From assembly GCA_028554795.2 (NCBI GenBank), contig CM068831.1, positions 32,910,644 through 32,974,643 on the forward strand: a stretch of DNA of 64,000 nt, given 5' to 3'. How positions within the stretch are numbered: position 1 is the first letter of the stretch; each line of letters starts with the position of its first letter. This DNA comes from Sinohyriopsis cumingii. Its lineage: Eukaryota > Mollusca > Bivalvia > Unionida > Unionidae. A program made the position numbers and the translations under genes. Of this stretch, positions 53,365-64,000 are shown piece after piece. The notes beneath the pieces are model-generated. The model saw only the letters and a list, made by a program, of their open reading frames with translations, made no database searches and had not been told where the DNA came from.

Positions 53365-53492
53365 ATCCGCAGGTTATTCAGAGTGCACAGAACTTTACAA
53401 AACCAACTGGTTCACAGATTGTGATACACTGTCTTGTGTCAGGTGGTGCTTCCCCAGCACAGGCTCCCAATATCACATGGATTGCTCCTCAG
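53365..53492 (+). CDS. Immunoglobulin domain, first half
   Basis: Acceptor TTTCTACTTCCAG and donor GTAGGT bound 128 nt entering in phase 1 and leaving in phase 0. It encodes PQVIQSAQNFTKPTGSQIVI followed by HCLVSGG and PNITWIAPQ, that is the B-strand cysteine and the C-strand tryptophan of an Ig fold. Two N-glycosylation sites are visible (NFT, NIT). Splitting an Ig domain by a phase 0 intron between the C strand and later strands is common. The frame extending from 53286 is intronic upstream of the acceptor. Confidence 0.88.
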
Positions 53493-54507
53493 GTAGGTCT
53501 TGCTTTGTGTTTATCTTATAGACTCGGTGGTAGAGGGGCACTACCAAAATCCCACGCGTATGTAGCTCAGTGATATGTAGGACCAACACACTAATCAAAC
53601 CTAACGGTTCGTATCGTGATACATATTCCATAAGCGATACAAGGCCAATAACAATGGATGCAAATATAGATTTCCATATAAATGGTATGGGTGAATGAGA
53701 CAGTAAATACCAATGGATGCCCATTAAGAATGTGAGTTGCGCATTCTTTTGTCTTTAATAATCTTCTACATTAATTTAAGTTTAACCTTCAAAAAGTCAC
53801 TCATTATTATTTACTTGCATCAGTCACACTCGCTTATTATTCCAAATGTTCCATTCCACGGCATTTCCATTGATCAATATGAAACATTCACTGTCCTCTT
53901 CTTCTACTTCTCCTGGGCCACTGTAAAATGGATATGTTGAAATGTCGCCGTCACTCCATTTCCATTTGATCAATCACGTCAACGTTTTGAACACGTTTGT
54001 CTTCTCCTGTCTAATCTACTCAATTAATCGCGTCACGTCCTATGTACATTGGTGTTTGCTACAATATTATTAAATTATGAAGGATACATTCAGGAGGGCC
54101 AAAACACAAAATGGTATGATATGATATGAATTATTTTGATACAAGTTGAGAGTTATTATTATTATTCCTTTAGTGCCATTTGACGAATTAGTTTTGAGCA
54201 TGTTGTAATGGAAATTAACAAATATCTTAATAACTTTATTTCACAAAATATTCTAATAAAAATTCTCTTTTGATCCTGATAATGTTATCCCGCTGATAAT
54301 TCATCTACTCTTTATAATTATGTCTGCCTGTATTAGTTTAGATGTTTGTGCTTTTTCGTTTCACACCCTACATAACTATCTCTGTGCTGGTCCAACTAAC
54401 TCTACTGCTAGAGATGTGCCATGCGTTTAAAACAACTGTGGAAACAACCGCTATCACCACAAACGGCCTCTACTACCTTAGGTGATAACCGCCATTATCT
54501 TTTGCAG
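53493..54507. other. Last intron, nothing recognised
   Basis: AT-rich with no repeat element identified. Confidence 0.5.
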
Positions 54508-54666
54508 ATAGTTGGTCATCCCATACCAACAAATGTGGCACAATTACCAGACGGATCCCTCAGTATTGACAGGTTGACGTTGGAAAATGTCGGACCGTAC
54601 TCTTGTACATTAACTACTAATTGTGGCACGTATGACTCAGCCAAATTCTGGGTCAGTATACAGTAG
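54508..54666 (+). CDS. Immunoglobulin domain, second half, and stop
   Basis: Acceptor TTATCTTTTGCAG starts a phase 0 terminal exon. It encodes GSLSIDRLTLENVGPYSC, the classic L-x-L-x-N-V-G-x-Y-x-C end of an Ig domain, then a final strand ending KFWVSIQ and TAG. With the previous exon it completes a roughly 90-residue Ig domain. An extra cysteine (TTNCGTY) follows the F strand. Nothing follows the G strand: no transmembrane segment or GPI signal, so the protein is probably secreted. The frame upstream of 54508 belongs to intron. Confidence 0.9.
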   Translation: MVGHPIPTNVAQLPDGSLSIDRLTLENVGPYSCTLTTNCGTYDSAKFWVSIQ

Positions 54667-54690
54667 TCAAGAACTGTACTAAGCTAACGT

Positions 54691-54696
54691 AATAAA
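54691..54696 (+). terminator. Polyadenylation signal
   Basis: AATAAA 25 bp after the stop codon, followed by TG/T-rich sequence. It implies a very short 3' UTR. Confidence 0.6.
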
Positions 54697-56341
54697 GGCT
54701 TTAACATTTGAACTGTGACTTTTATCGTTATTTGTCAACAACAGCATTAATATACATAAACAGAGCAATATAACTAATTTCGGTACCAGACTTTTGAAAC
54801 TGTTTTAAGTACATGTCATTAATTTGCTGAATACAAGAAAAACAATAACACAATCAGTAGTAATAGTGTAGGGTTCTGTAATGTGTATGACTATTGTTAA
54901 ATACCGTACCCATCAAGTTAACCTCTGACTTTGCATCAAGCAGGCAAAATTTTGGTTTGAAACTGCATAATAAATTATTGATTTTGTGAGACAAAACACT
55001 CGAATAGTGGTGTTTAAGGTCATTAGTTCACGTCAACATCTTTTCTCTCAGGGCCCATTCCAGTCATCTTATTGGACATGCATTTAGGAAACGTGATAAT
55101 AAAATGTCAAAACATATTGTTCTATCTGATGAAAATTATGGTATTCAAAAGTCTGTTGGTGTCTAAGATTGTAAGCTGCTCAGCCGACATTTCTAATCAA
55201 TCATTTAGTGAGACGGATTAAGGCTTCTAACGTTTGATTAGTTTATACTGAACAAATGAGTTCCTTAGAATACTATTCTACTTATGGAAGCATTCGAAGA
55301 ATTCAGGCCATAAAGAGATGTATGTGGGACTAATATATGAGTAGAAACAAATTAACCTTATACTCAAGACTCGGAAATTAGAAGCCATATTATGGATTTT
55401 AATCGCTGTCAAAAAAAATCTTGTTCTTTTGCATTCATTTTACAAACATGATTGAACAATATAGCTTGGTGTTATGCAGCAGCTTTTGTTCATGACGTAT
55501 CAAGATCAGAACTTGGATCTGTCATCAGGAAATGGTACAACATCCAGTTTCACGCGCAATCCTCAAGAATTAGAAACTGTTTTCATTTGCTTTAAAATTT
55601 GGATTTTATTTCACAAATACGTTTAGCATATAGTACTAATATGAGTTCGAGGCATTGGCTATTTAAATTGGAATTTTGTATAAGCTGTATGTGTTTGTCA
55701 TAATGTATGTTATCAAAAATATTTAAAGAATAACCATCCCTTCTATATCCAAGTTCTGTAGCCAATCACATTTGTTTTTCTCGTTGCGAATATTTTTCAC
55801 TTTTCCCATTTCAGAGACCATATAGTTAGTATATATCGTAAAATATTGTACACATTCTTATTATCGACAACAGGCAGTGACAGCGTTATAGGTTTACATA
55901 GAGTGAGAATCTAGGAAAACGATAGGCTGATTATTTACGAAAGATATGATTTAGACACTCTTAACGTCGCCAGACAGCCCACTCATGCATGGGTGCTTTT
56001 AGAAAGCATAGTATGTCATGACAATTGTTTCTGATAACTAGTGTTTATGTTAAAATTCTCTATTGTTCAATTGATTTAACAACATAAATAGTGCGTATAA
56101 ATGACGTGAAGCAGGTATCAGGATACACATAAAGTAATATAAATGAGCCTGTCATTTGAATCTCAAATACGTCTTGGAAACTTTTCTGCGACACTTGATA
56201 GCAATCGTTCAACGTTGTGATTTTGCGCTACGCTGTATAAAAGATGTTACACATAAACAGAAACCCGTCCAACTATTCCACCCCATTCCCACTCAGAGAA
56301 GCATTTATCCTTGAATTACATGTATAATGTAGAAACCAACA
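54697..56341. other. Intergenic sequence, nothing recognised
   Basis: AT-rich without long frames or recognisable element ends. Confidence 0.5.
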
Positions 56342-56554
56342 CAGGGATGGTCCTGGCTTTTAAAAAGCTGTCGCCAAAAAAATCGCCAACCTCAATATTT
56401 TGTAGCCAATTTTCAAAAAGTGTCGCCAGAACAAGTAGTGTACATTTTTCCAAGTGTTAATTTAGTCTATTAATGTAACAGGCAATGAAAATTACAAAAG
56501 ATGGGTTACTTAATTCTTTAATTACAACAAGCATTAACAAAATGTTACAAAGTG

Positions 56555-56752
56555 TTACATGAAGATTTGTCGCAATTTTAGGGCTGCCCACTTGTTGAAT
56601 GCAGTTTCAAAGTCTAATTTTTCACATCTGTACATGCCGATTCTCATGAAATTCTCGAGAGATGAGATGCAGAGTTTATTTCTGATGTCAGTTTTTATGA
56701 GGTTCATCTTACTGAATCCACCTTCACAGTCCACAGCACTGACAGGTGACAC
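56555..56752 (-). pseudogene. hAT transposase C-terminal (dimerisation) fragment
   Basis: The minus frame reads SAVDCEGGFSKMNLIKTDIR, then NKLCISSLENFMRIGM and FNKWAALKLRQ. This matches the hATC dimerisation region of hAT transposases and domesticated ZNF862/ZBED-like proteins (family pattern: S..DCERGFS..N.IKT..RN.L....L..LM.I). The catalytic RNase H-like part and zinc finger are absent, so this is a remnant. It lies inside matching terminal inverted repeats. Confidence 0.85.
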
Positions 56753-57258
56753 CAGTAGTCTATCAGCAGCCTCCCCCCCCCATCCCCCTTATGGCTAGCT
56801 TAACAAAGCTTGTAGTGAATTGCTTCCTAAATCCCAAGAATGATCGCTGAATGCTGTATAAATTTTCTCGACAAACAAAATAGGATCTACATTCCCACGA
56901 ATGAAACTTACACGAATCAACACCTGGCAATATTGGACCGTATATATAAGCATAAATTCACACCCAATTTAGAGATTCTTTCACTCTTGTATTTTGAGAA
57001 ATAAATAATTATTATTAATTATGCAAAACTGGTTGTTGTTTTTGTTTTGTGCTATTTCTTGTTTCGGAGTTTAAGTCTCAGCAGCCGTAACACGGATTGA
57101 TGACAAAAGGAAAAGATCAATGAGTAAAATGCTGCACTGGCGACATACATAATTGTGATTGAGATTTTTCCATTTGCTTTGTATTTATACACAGTAGTCG
57201 GTACTTCAAAGGTTATCAGTTTTCTATGAAGGTTCAGCAAAACTATTGTACTGGTATA

Positions 57259-57261
<3 letters not shown>

Positions 57262-57291
<30 letters not shown>
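57262..57291 (+). repeat. Poly-A tract (A30)
   Basis: 30 consecutive A inside the hAT relic. It may mark a retroposed insert within it, but no retroelement body was recognised. Confidence 0.95.
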
Positions 57292-57293
<2 letters not shown>

Positions 57294-58149
57294 AACAGAA
57301 GATTTAGCCATTCAATTAATTGTATCTGTTCTATTCGCGTCTTTAGAAGTCGGTCAGTTGTAGGTATAGTTCGGTAGCATGATTGACTGTATCACAGCAT
57401 ACTCAACCCAGATGTCAGCATAAGCAGATTATGATGTAACAATGCACTGTAAAGATGGGGTTGTCAATACGAAAAAAGGATTGTTTGTGTAACAGATTGA
57501 TTCCAATGCATTGCTTAGTCAAGTTTGTGGCTTCCTTTCGTTCTCCCTTTTAATTTATCCAGTCCAAATCTATGATTGTATGTACAAATTAAATAACCAA
57601 AAAGTCTGTGGCCAAAAAAATCGCCAGATGGGATATTTTTGTCGCCAATTAGGAAAAAAAATCGCAATTTGCGACATTGGCGAAGCCCAGGACGATCCCT
57701 GCCAACAGAAGGGATATCAGCAAAAACAACTGTCTCAATAAACATCGTAAAGAAAGATGATATCGCTTTGACAGTGATGAAACCGCTTTATAATGAAGCA
57801 GTTATGTCATGAAACTGTAGCATTTCTACAGTAATCCACAATACTTTATAACACAAAATGATCTCTTTCAAAAAATGTGTCTGAGAAAATCTTCCATAAG
57901 ACATACCAATAAACTGTATAAAATCGAGTTTAGTGAAGGGATTGATTTCAAAACATCTTTTGGACTACAACTGTTTTAAGCTCAGAGAATACCATGGGGT
58001 TCATTTCTTGAAAAGCTTTGTACTGCAGTGGAATAATGTACGGTGATGATAACTATTTGGTCTCTTTTTTCAAGGTGACTGCAGATAAAATCCATAATTA
58101 TAAATCAGAGTACTCGGAGCATGATATGTTTGCTTGCTTTTGTTGCATG

Positions 58150-58345
58150 CACGGTATGTGCGTAATAGACAGGATATGTGTATAATAGGTAGTGTGTGTG
58201 TATGTGTGTGTACGTGTGTAATAGCCAGCAATACGTGTGAATAGCAGCGTATGTGCGTAATAGGCAGGATATGTGTATAATAGGTAGGAGTATGTGTCAG
58301 TGGCAGGGTATGTGCATACTAGGTAGGAATATGTTTGTAATATTA
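58150..58345 (+). repeat. Minisatellite, ~20 bp degenerate units
   Basis: Units such as TATGTGCGTAATAGGCAGGA and TATGTGTATAATAGGTAG alternate about ten times with substitutions. Confidence 0.75.
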
Positions 58346-58377
58346 TACATTGATTTGAAACAGTATTACGTCATTAT

Positions 58378-58640
58378 TTAACCCCGGCCGAGTCATATCA
58401 AAGATTATAAAACGGTACTAACAGCTGCCTTGCTAGGCACTCAGAATTAAGAGTTTAGTGTTAGGACTGGTCGGCCTGGTGTCACAATAATGTGACTGGG
58501 TGGGACATGATGCAACATGTCTGCAGCATGATGCCCCCGTGTTAGACATCACTGTACGCTGCTACACTGCAGACATAGTTGCGATAAGACTGAAAAATTG
58601 TTAGAGCTTCGTTAAAAATCTAAATCACAAACACATTTGT
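58378..58640 (+). mobile_element. tRNA-derived SINE, 5' truncated copy
   Basis: It starts at the very end of the B box (AACCCCGGCCGAGTCAT) and follows the body of the 44148 copy: ACAGCTGCCTTG, GTTAGGACTGGTCGGC, AATGTGACTGGGTGGGACAT, GACTGAAAAATTGTTAGAGC, ending near AAATCACAAACACA. Confidence 0.8.
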
Positions 58641-60395
58641 GTTGTAAAATATATAATTTATTTAGTTCTTCTGACATAGTACCTATCTATGCAACGACAT
58701 GGATAGTGTGCAATTCTGTTCTAAACTGGAGTCACAAAATATAATATTTATACCGTAATCGACCCGATTCCATCTCTACTGGTCTGAACACTTTATTTTG
58801 TATAAAATAACACATAATGCTAATCATGGTAATAACAACAAAAATGACAAAGAAGAATGTTATTGTAACATTGATATGTACACAAAACAAGTCAAAGAAG
58901 GAACAAGTGGAAATAGCAACAACAGAGAACCGAATGAAACAATTACAATTACTTCTAGTAACAAAACTACTGTATGCATAGCAAACAACAATGACACATT
59001 TCTAGGATTTAATACCTATAATACTGTAACAGATTTTGCTGAATCATGTTTCCGGTTTAAAAGCACAATCTATATATTTTCTCAAGAAAATGGATGACAC
59101 AACAAACTATTAATGCGTATTATTCGTGTGTACATGAGTCCTTGCCAGTGAATAGTTACTTTTTACCTAGGTTTTGTTCATTCATACAATGTTATCGGTA
59201 ATTATTAACAATTACAAAATGGTTAAATTAACCGACATAGTAAACACAAAGATTGACAGACACTCACGTCATATTTGAAACTATTGTCTTCATGTTGATT
59301 AAAACTGATTATTGGAATGATGTCTTTCTGAGGTGCTAGTGAAACTTTAAACACTGAGAAAACAACAGATGAAAACATGATGAAAATGATGCAACACTAT
59401 GGCAAACCATGAACATTTTTGTTTCAATCTATTCATTACGTTACCTACTTTAATTAAAGTCCTAAAATTAACAAAAGAAAGTGAAGATAATTTACCTAAA
59501 GTTCGACAACATTTATTGAAGGTCTATCAAGGGATAAATAATGAGGTTGATGCCTTGAAGTTTGCCATTAAGAAAACTAAACTTCTCTTAAAACTATGTC
59601 ACTTTAACTTCTGAACATTAACATCAACAATAAGAGCGGATAAGCGAAACAGAACACAACATTCACGAGATCAAAAAGTGGACTTGTCATAAAGCAACAC
59701 ATGACCTAGCAAATATAATTCAAGTGTTAAAATCATGACCATAAAATTGCATGATCAGGTTGAATAATTTAAATGAGGTACAAACAACATTTTCATAAAG
59801 AAGTTGTTAGTAATATTAGCCTGATGAATGGAAGAAGAAATTTAAAGTAAAGCCCAGTCTATAATTTGGAACACTTCTAATATCAGGTACCGATGCATTA
59901 AAAAAAACTGGAGTGAACAAAAAAAACATGCACTTTGTGGTAGCATTAATAATCTCATCACTGAAATAAACAAAAACATGGAGACAACATTGAACTTAAA
60001 AGAAAAATGAATAAAGAGTACTGTATTCAGATCTAGAATGGATGAATCGAACAAAGTAAGTAATAGAGAAACAAAAATGCCTTAGGAAGCGAAACATATG
60101 CCGTTATGTAAACAGCTTTATGATTTCACATTGCACCGAGTAGGAAGTATCCAGATTGCATCACTTCAATTCAAATCCCATACAACATACTTTTACGGAA
60201 AAGATAAATTTTCATATATCTAGCGCTGCAAATGAAGTGTGTTGTGAGAACCCTGAAACTCGCATATTTAATTATATGATCAAGGTTGATTTACGAATTA
60301 CGATTTCAACACAGACATTTGCACAAATTACCACTGGAACCTTATAACAAAATAAAATATGAAAAATGTTTACAACCACCTATGTAAACTGAAAC
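58641..60395. other. A-rich, purine-skewed non-coding stretch
   Basis: The plus strand is markedly A-rich. It gives low-complexity frames such as the Asn-rich 58798-59097 and the Lys/Leu-rich 59399-59614 (KESEDNLPKVRQHLLKVYQG). No domain or splice signal supports a gene. An old retroelement sense strand is one explanation, unproven. Confidence 0.35.
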
Positions 60396-60456
60396 AACAA
60401 CAAAAACACAAACACACACAGACACACACACGCAGATACACACACAGACAAGCACG

Positions 60457-60528
<72 letters not shown>

Positions 60529-60545
60529 GAGAAAGAGAGAGAGCC
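60396..60545. repeat. (CA)n, (TA)n and (GA)n compound microsatellite
   Basis: CA-rich sequence, then about 75 bp of TA, then GA units. Confidence 0.95.
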
Positions 60546-61069
60546 AGACAGATGGACAGGAAGAGATAGAGCTAGATATATAGATTATTTTTTCAGCGTA
60601 TGAATGATGACCATAGCCTTCGAAAAGGATAAGCTGCAAAAAGTAATTGAAAGATTTATTGAGATATAAAAAAATATTTGTCTCTCTCCATATTTGTTGA
60701 CTGTTCTTCTATTAATTAGTTTGTTTGTGGTCGCTTATCCGCAGCACCACCTCCTCCACACTCCCATACTATTGAACTTGTTGATTTGCAAGTCGTCGCG
60801 AAGTTACAAATGAGCCAACTGTATTGACGGGTCATAATAATATAATCCAAAATGTCCTTGAATGAATTCAAAATAATTTCGAAGATAGCAATTTAGGCCT
60901 GAATTAATTAATAGTTTGGTATTCGAGTGAATACTTTAAATAAATACATTTAATGGTCTCGACTGAACATAAACTAAAATTGATTGCTCTAAGATTAAAA
61001 TTATAATTCTGATATAAACAATTTTATATATCTCCCACATCAGACGTAGGTCGCAATAGTCATTTTCTG
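60546..61069. other. Intergenic sequence, nothing recognised
   Basis: AT-rich with no element or gene identified. Confidence 0.45.
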
Positions 61070-61322
61070 AAGGGGCTGTGTGGTCGAGTGGTCTACAGCG
61101 CTCGCCTTTACCGACCACTTTCATTTCATCTCTGTCCGCGTGGGTTAGAGTCTCGGGTTCAGCCAGTATGGGAATATGAGAAAGCCGTCTGTAGGTTCCC
61201 TTGGGTTGGTTTTACCTACCGGGAGTTTTCCCACGTTCTTCCCTCACCAACAATACTGGCCGCCATGTATAGTCTTGCGCTTATAACTGGTGTAAAACAC
61301 AAAAACAAAAACAATAAAAGAA
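61070..61322 (+). mobile_element. tRNA-derived SINE, second family
   Basis: The head GTGTGGTCGAGTGGTCTACA resembles the A box region of Ser/Leu tRNAs. A variable-arm-like spacer and GGGTTAGAGTCTCGGGTTCA follow as a weak B box. The body (GGGAGTTTTCCCACGTTCTT, CTGGCCGCCATGTATAG) ends in GGTGTAAAACACAAAAACA. The CTGGCCGCCA...TAAAACAC tail is a familiar layout in mollusc SINEs. It differs from the family at 44148. Confidence 0.65.
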
Positions 61323-64000
61323 ACAGTTTATCACAATACTCTGTCACTTTACTTTAATGGAATTTTCCATCATATTCATACGCATGACCAGGTCTGTTTG
61401 CCTAAATTTTAGGAACCTAACTGGGAACGGACTGGCAGACAACGTTTTTCCGAGGAGAATACCAATGTTCTGAATTCAGATTAAACTAATAATTATCTTA
61501 ATACCTAATCTAAAATCGTATATAATAATTGGATATGTAATATGTCCTCAAGGAAAAAAGAAGACATTAGAGAGATAGGATTAAACCCCTGCTTTCATTT
61601 ATGGATGATTTATGGATAAAGGTCAATCAAATAAAACAAATTAAATATACATAAATCTTCCAAACGTTATCATTCTCCTTAATCTTCTTTTGTTAAAAGA
61701 CCATATAAGAGATTTTATATTTGGAAATGAGAAAACGAATATTTGACTTTATTTTTCAGCAAATATTCTTATCAGTGGTTTTAAGTTGTCGTACACGATA
61801 AGTGGGAGTGCAAATAATTTTAACAAACCCCATTCAAAGGGTTACAAAATGTGATAGTTCATATCACATTCAGAACATAGTTCCATCAGAATCTCCTATT
61901 AGAATATGATATCATGCTTAACATAGACCGCAAAGTTATACTGGGAAAAGTTTGAAATATATTCCGATCGCAGAACTTGGATAATTGTGTTTGTGCTATC
62001 ACACAAAAGCTTATGCAGAAGTTGTCTATGGACATGTTGATAAACGAAGATACAGAGAACCTAGCTATAAACGTCAATAAGCCCCTATATTATATTGCAA
62101 CAGTGACATAACAAGTCTATGAATAATGTCACGTGATTCATATGCTGAGGAAACGCTGACAATGTGTTCAATTTAAAAAAAAAAAAACAACAGATATTAC
62201 CTTGTTAAATAGTCCCCTTGGCAAATATCGTAGAAAGAGAGAAATTGTTAAACATGCGGAATAACATTCATAAAAATTGAAAACTCGGATCCAAAGCTGC
62301 TTCATCTAATTGCTTTACGTAGAGAATGTCTTGAGCAACAGCAATACTAAGTGTAGATATCGTGCATAATTCAGATTTAAAGTTGAAAGTTAAATTGGTT
62401 TCGCTGGATATGAATAAATTCAGTAACTTTTACTGAAAACAATTACTTATTTTTCGCGATTCTATTTCAAAAGTGTTGAGCTTGCGCTTTTTAAAGTTCT
62501 TGGTAGCCAACATGATAAATGATCATGACGTTTTCTGGACATGTAGGTTTGGGACAGCACTTGCCTGGAGCAGGGGGCTCCGTGTGCCCACACTAGGCAT
62601 GTTCCAAGTTAGACACCTATATTTAGAATAAAAAGATGATGCATCAGACACATGTCGTTTAGCGGACAATAACACGAATGACGTCTAAAGTGTGAAAATG
62701 CATACTGTTTCAGATATCGGACAATTACTAGAAGAATAAGCTTAGTAGTACTGGAATTATTAACACATGATAATTAGTTGTAAATGCCATAGTAAAAATC
62801 ATTTAATCAGTAGAATATAATACTTTAAAGTAAGGATCTTACACATGTATCTTATGAATACATGATCTGGTTTTCTATTTATCATCTTTTGAAATATACT
62901 TTTAAAAATGTTATTAACAGCAAAACGAGCACGGTCAAACATATTTTATTCGTTAGAAACGAACACAGGATTTATAAGAATTTTAACTAAGGCTGGATGC
63001 AGGAAATGAAACAGCCAAACCATATCCATGCTGTTTTTAAAATGGGTCTTTAAGTGAAGCCTTTTTGTCTGCTCTGAGTAGTATAACAAGACTGGGCTCC
63101 TGACAGTGGTCTAGCTGCTAGCTATTCTCTCCATTTGTACTAAGCTTCCTTACTATTCATTGCACTTGCAAGGGTTCACATTCCTTCAAAGTCACTGCTC
63201 TCCTTAAAATCCTATTAAACTCTAATTTTAAAGCCCACAATGAATTTTAACTTTAAAAATTGAAAATATGTCATAATACAACTAAAAAAGAGACAAATAG
63301 GTAACGAGAAACTGTTAACTTAATCATTTATGAGATTTTGAATCACATAATTTAATTTGTTTTTTAAGTGTCTTCCTTTTGGCCTCAAAAACTAAACAAG
63401 TACATATTGCTGTTAGAAATCAATGTTTTACAAAATATTCAGAACACAATTAGTATTATTTAATGAGTTCTTGGTTTGTTTATTTTTTATTGTTTGTTTC
63501 AATATGATTATTTAAATGTTATTATACTAATATGCAGTGCAGAAAGAGGTAGTTCCAAGGTGAGTTAATCCAGAGAATGTCATATTGTCTTTGTTGCCAT
63601 ATACTATTCTTTTAATTTTGTCCGTAATTCGTTCACAATGTCAATTCAATGAACTTCGCGCATCAGAGATGGTACTCCTAGTATTTTTGAATTTCATAAT
63701 GAATTTGATATTTGTTAATTCGTAAACTTGCAACATTTCGTGTTTTCTTAACTAATTTTTTCTATGTTGAATTCCTGTTCGTATTTTTCAACTTTGTTGT
63801 TTTGTTTTTGTTTCGGTTTTCAGCTATGATGTTTACATTCTATCATCTGCAGCTTTAATAAGATCCACGGAAAAAGCGACAAGATGCACAAGTTAGTATG
63901 GAGGACAAATGTGAGCCACAAGAAACTGATAAATTATATATGGATGCGTTGGAAAAAATCAGCTATCTATAGGTACACAGTTCGCACCTTCAAACGGAGG
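61323..64000. other. Intergenic sequence, no firm gene
   Basis: AT-rich with short frames. At 63822 a strong polypyrimidine tract and CAG acceptor precede a short open segment at the window edge, reported as a finding. No other element recognised. Confidence 0.4.

Larger units (their letters stand above)
56342..57701 (-). mobile_element. hAT transposon relic with terminal inverted repeats
   Basis: The left end CAGGGATGGTCCTGGCT and the right end AGCCCAGGACGATCCCTG are inverted repeats with one main mismatch, of the CAGGG type seen in hAT elements. Subterminal GTCGCCAA/TTGGCGAC motifs recur at both ends. CCAACA stands beside both termini (56335-56341 and 57702-57707), consistent with a slightly eroded 8 bp duplication. 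Inside is the C-terminal part of a transposase on the minus strand. At 1.36 kb it is internally deleted and non-autonomous. It contains an A30 run at 57262-57291. Confidence 0.8.

Overview
This is a 64 kb piece of an AT-rich animal genome, most likely a mollusc or other lophotrochozoan. That assignment is an inference from four things: very long introns with GT-AG boundaries, dense AT and AC microsatellites, tRNA-derived SINEs, and several relics of an I/Nimb-like LINE family with RNase H and a (CAAT)n tail, a type well known in molluscs. There are no bacterial-style genes. Most long open frames are microsatellite translations or LINE fragments.

The main content is one plus-strand gene of about 47 kb (roughly 7.1-54.7 kb), assembled here from splice sites, reading phase and cysteine patterns. 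It appears to encode a secreted modular protein: signal-peptide exon(s), two tandem 12-cysteine Ly6/uPAR-like modules (exons 22376-22455, 22972-23043, 31461-31644 and 40223-40317, 41173-41241, 45407-45626), a thrombospondin type 1 repeat (48281-48448) and a C-terminal immunoglobulin domain in two exons (53365-53492, 54508-54666). A stop codon and an AATAAA 25 bp later follow. Every intron between modules is phase 1, the classic exon-shuffling arrangement, and all joins keep frame. The N-terminus is less certain: two hydrophobic start exons (7175-7259 and 14307-14415) and one extra cysteine-rich phase 1-1 exon (12290-12478) are candidates. Between the second Ly6-like module and the TSP1 exon lie two possible relic module exons (45983, 46643).

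The introns hold the mobile DNA. Three relics of the same LINE family lie in the same orientation as the gene: 18.48-21.75 kb, 25.13-28.76 kb and 32.18-37.47 kb. The last is nearly full length, has a 13 bp target-site duplication and carries a nested SINE. There are also a minus-strand RTE-like endonuclease fragment (28.8-29.2 kb), a weak gag-like relic (24.7-25.1 kb), tRNA-derived SINEs (4.9, 33.6, 44.15, 58.4, 61.07 kb) and a short hAT-type MITE with an 8 bp duplication (41.4 kb).

Downstream of the gene (54.7-64 kb) is mostly non-coding. It holds a 1.36 kb hAT relic with terminal inverted repeats and a transposase C-terminal fragment (56342-57701), a minisatellite (58.15 kb), SINEs and a purine-skewed A-rich tract. 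Upstream (0-7.1 kb) is non-coding with microsatellites and a degenerate minisatellite whose family reappears inverted at 7.3-7.56 kb.
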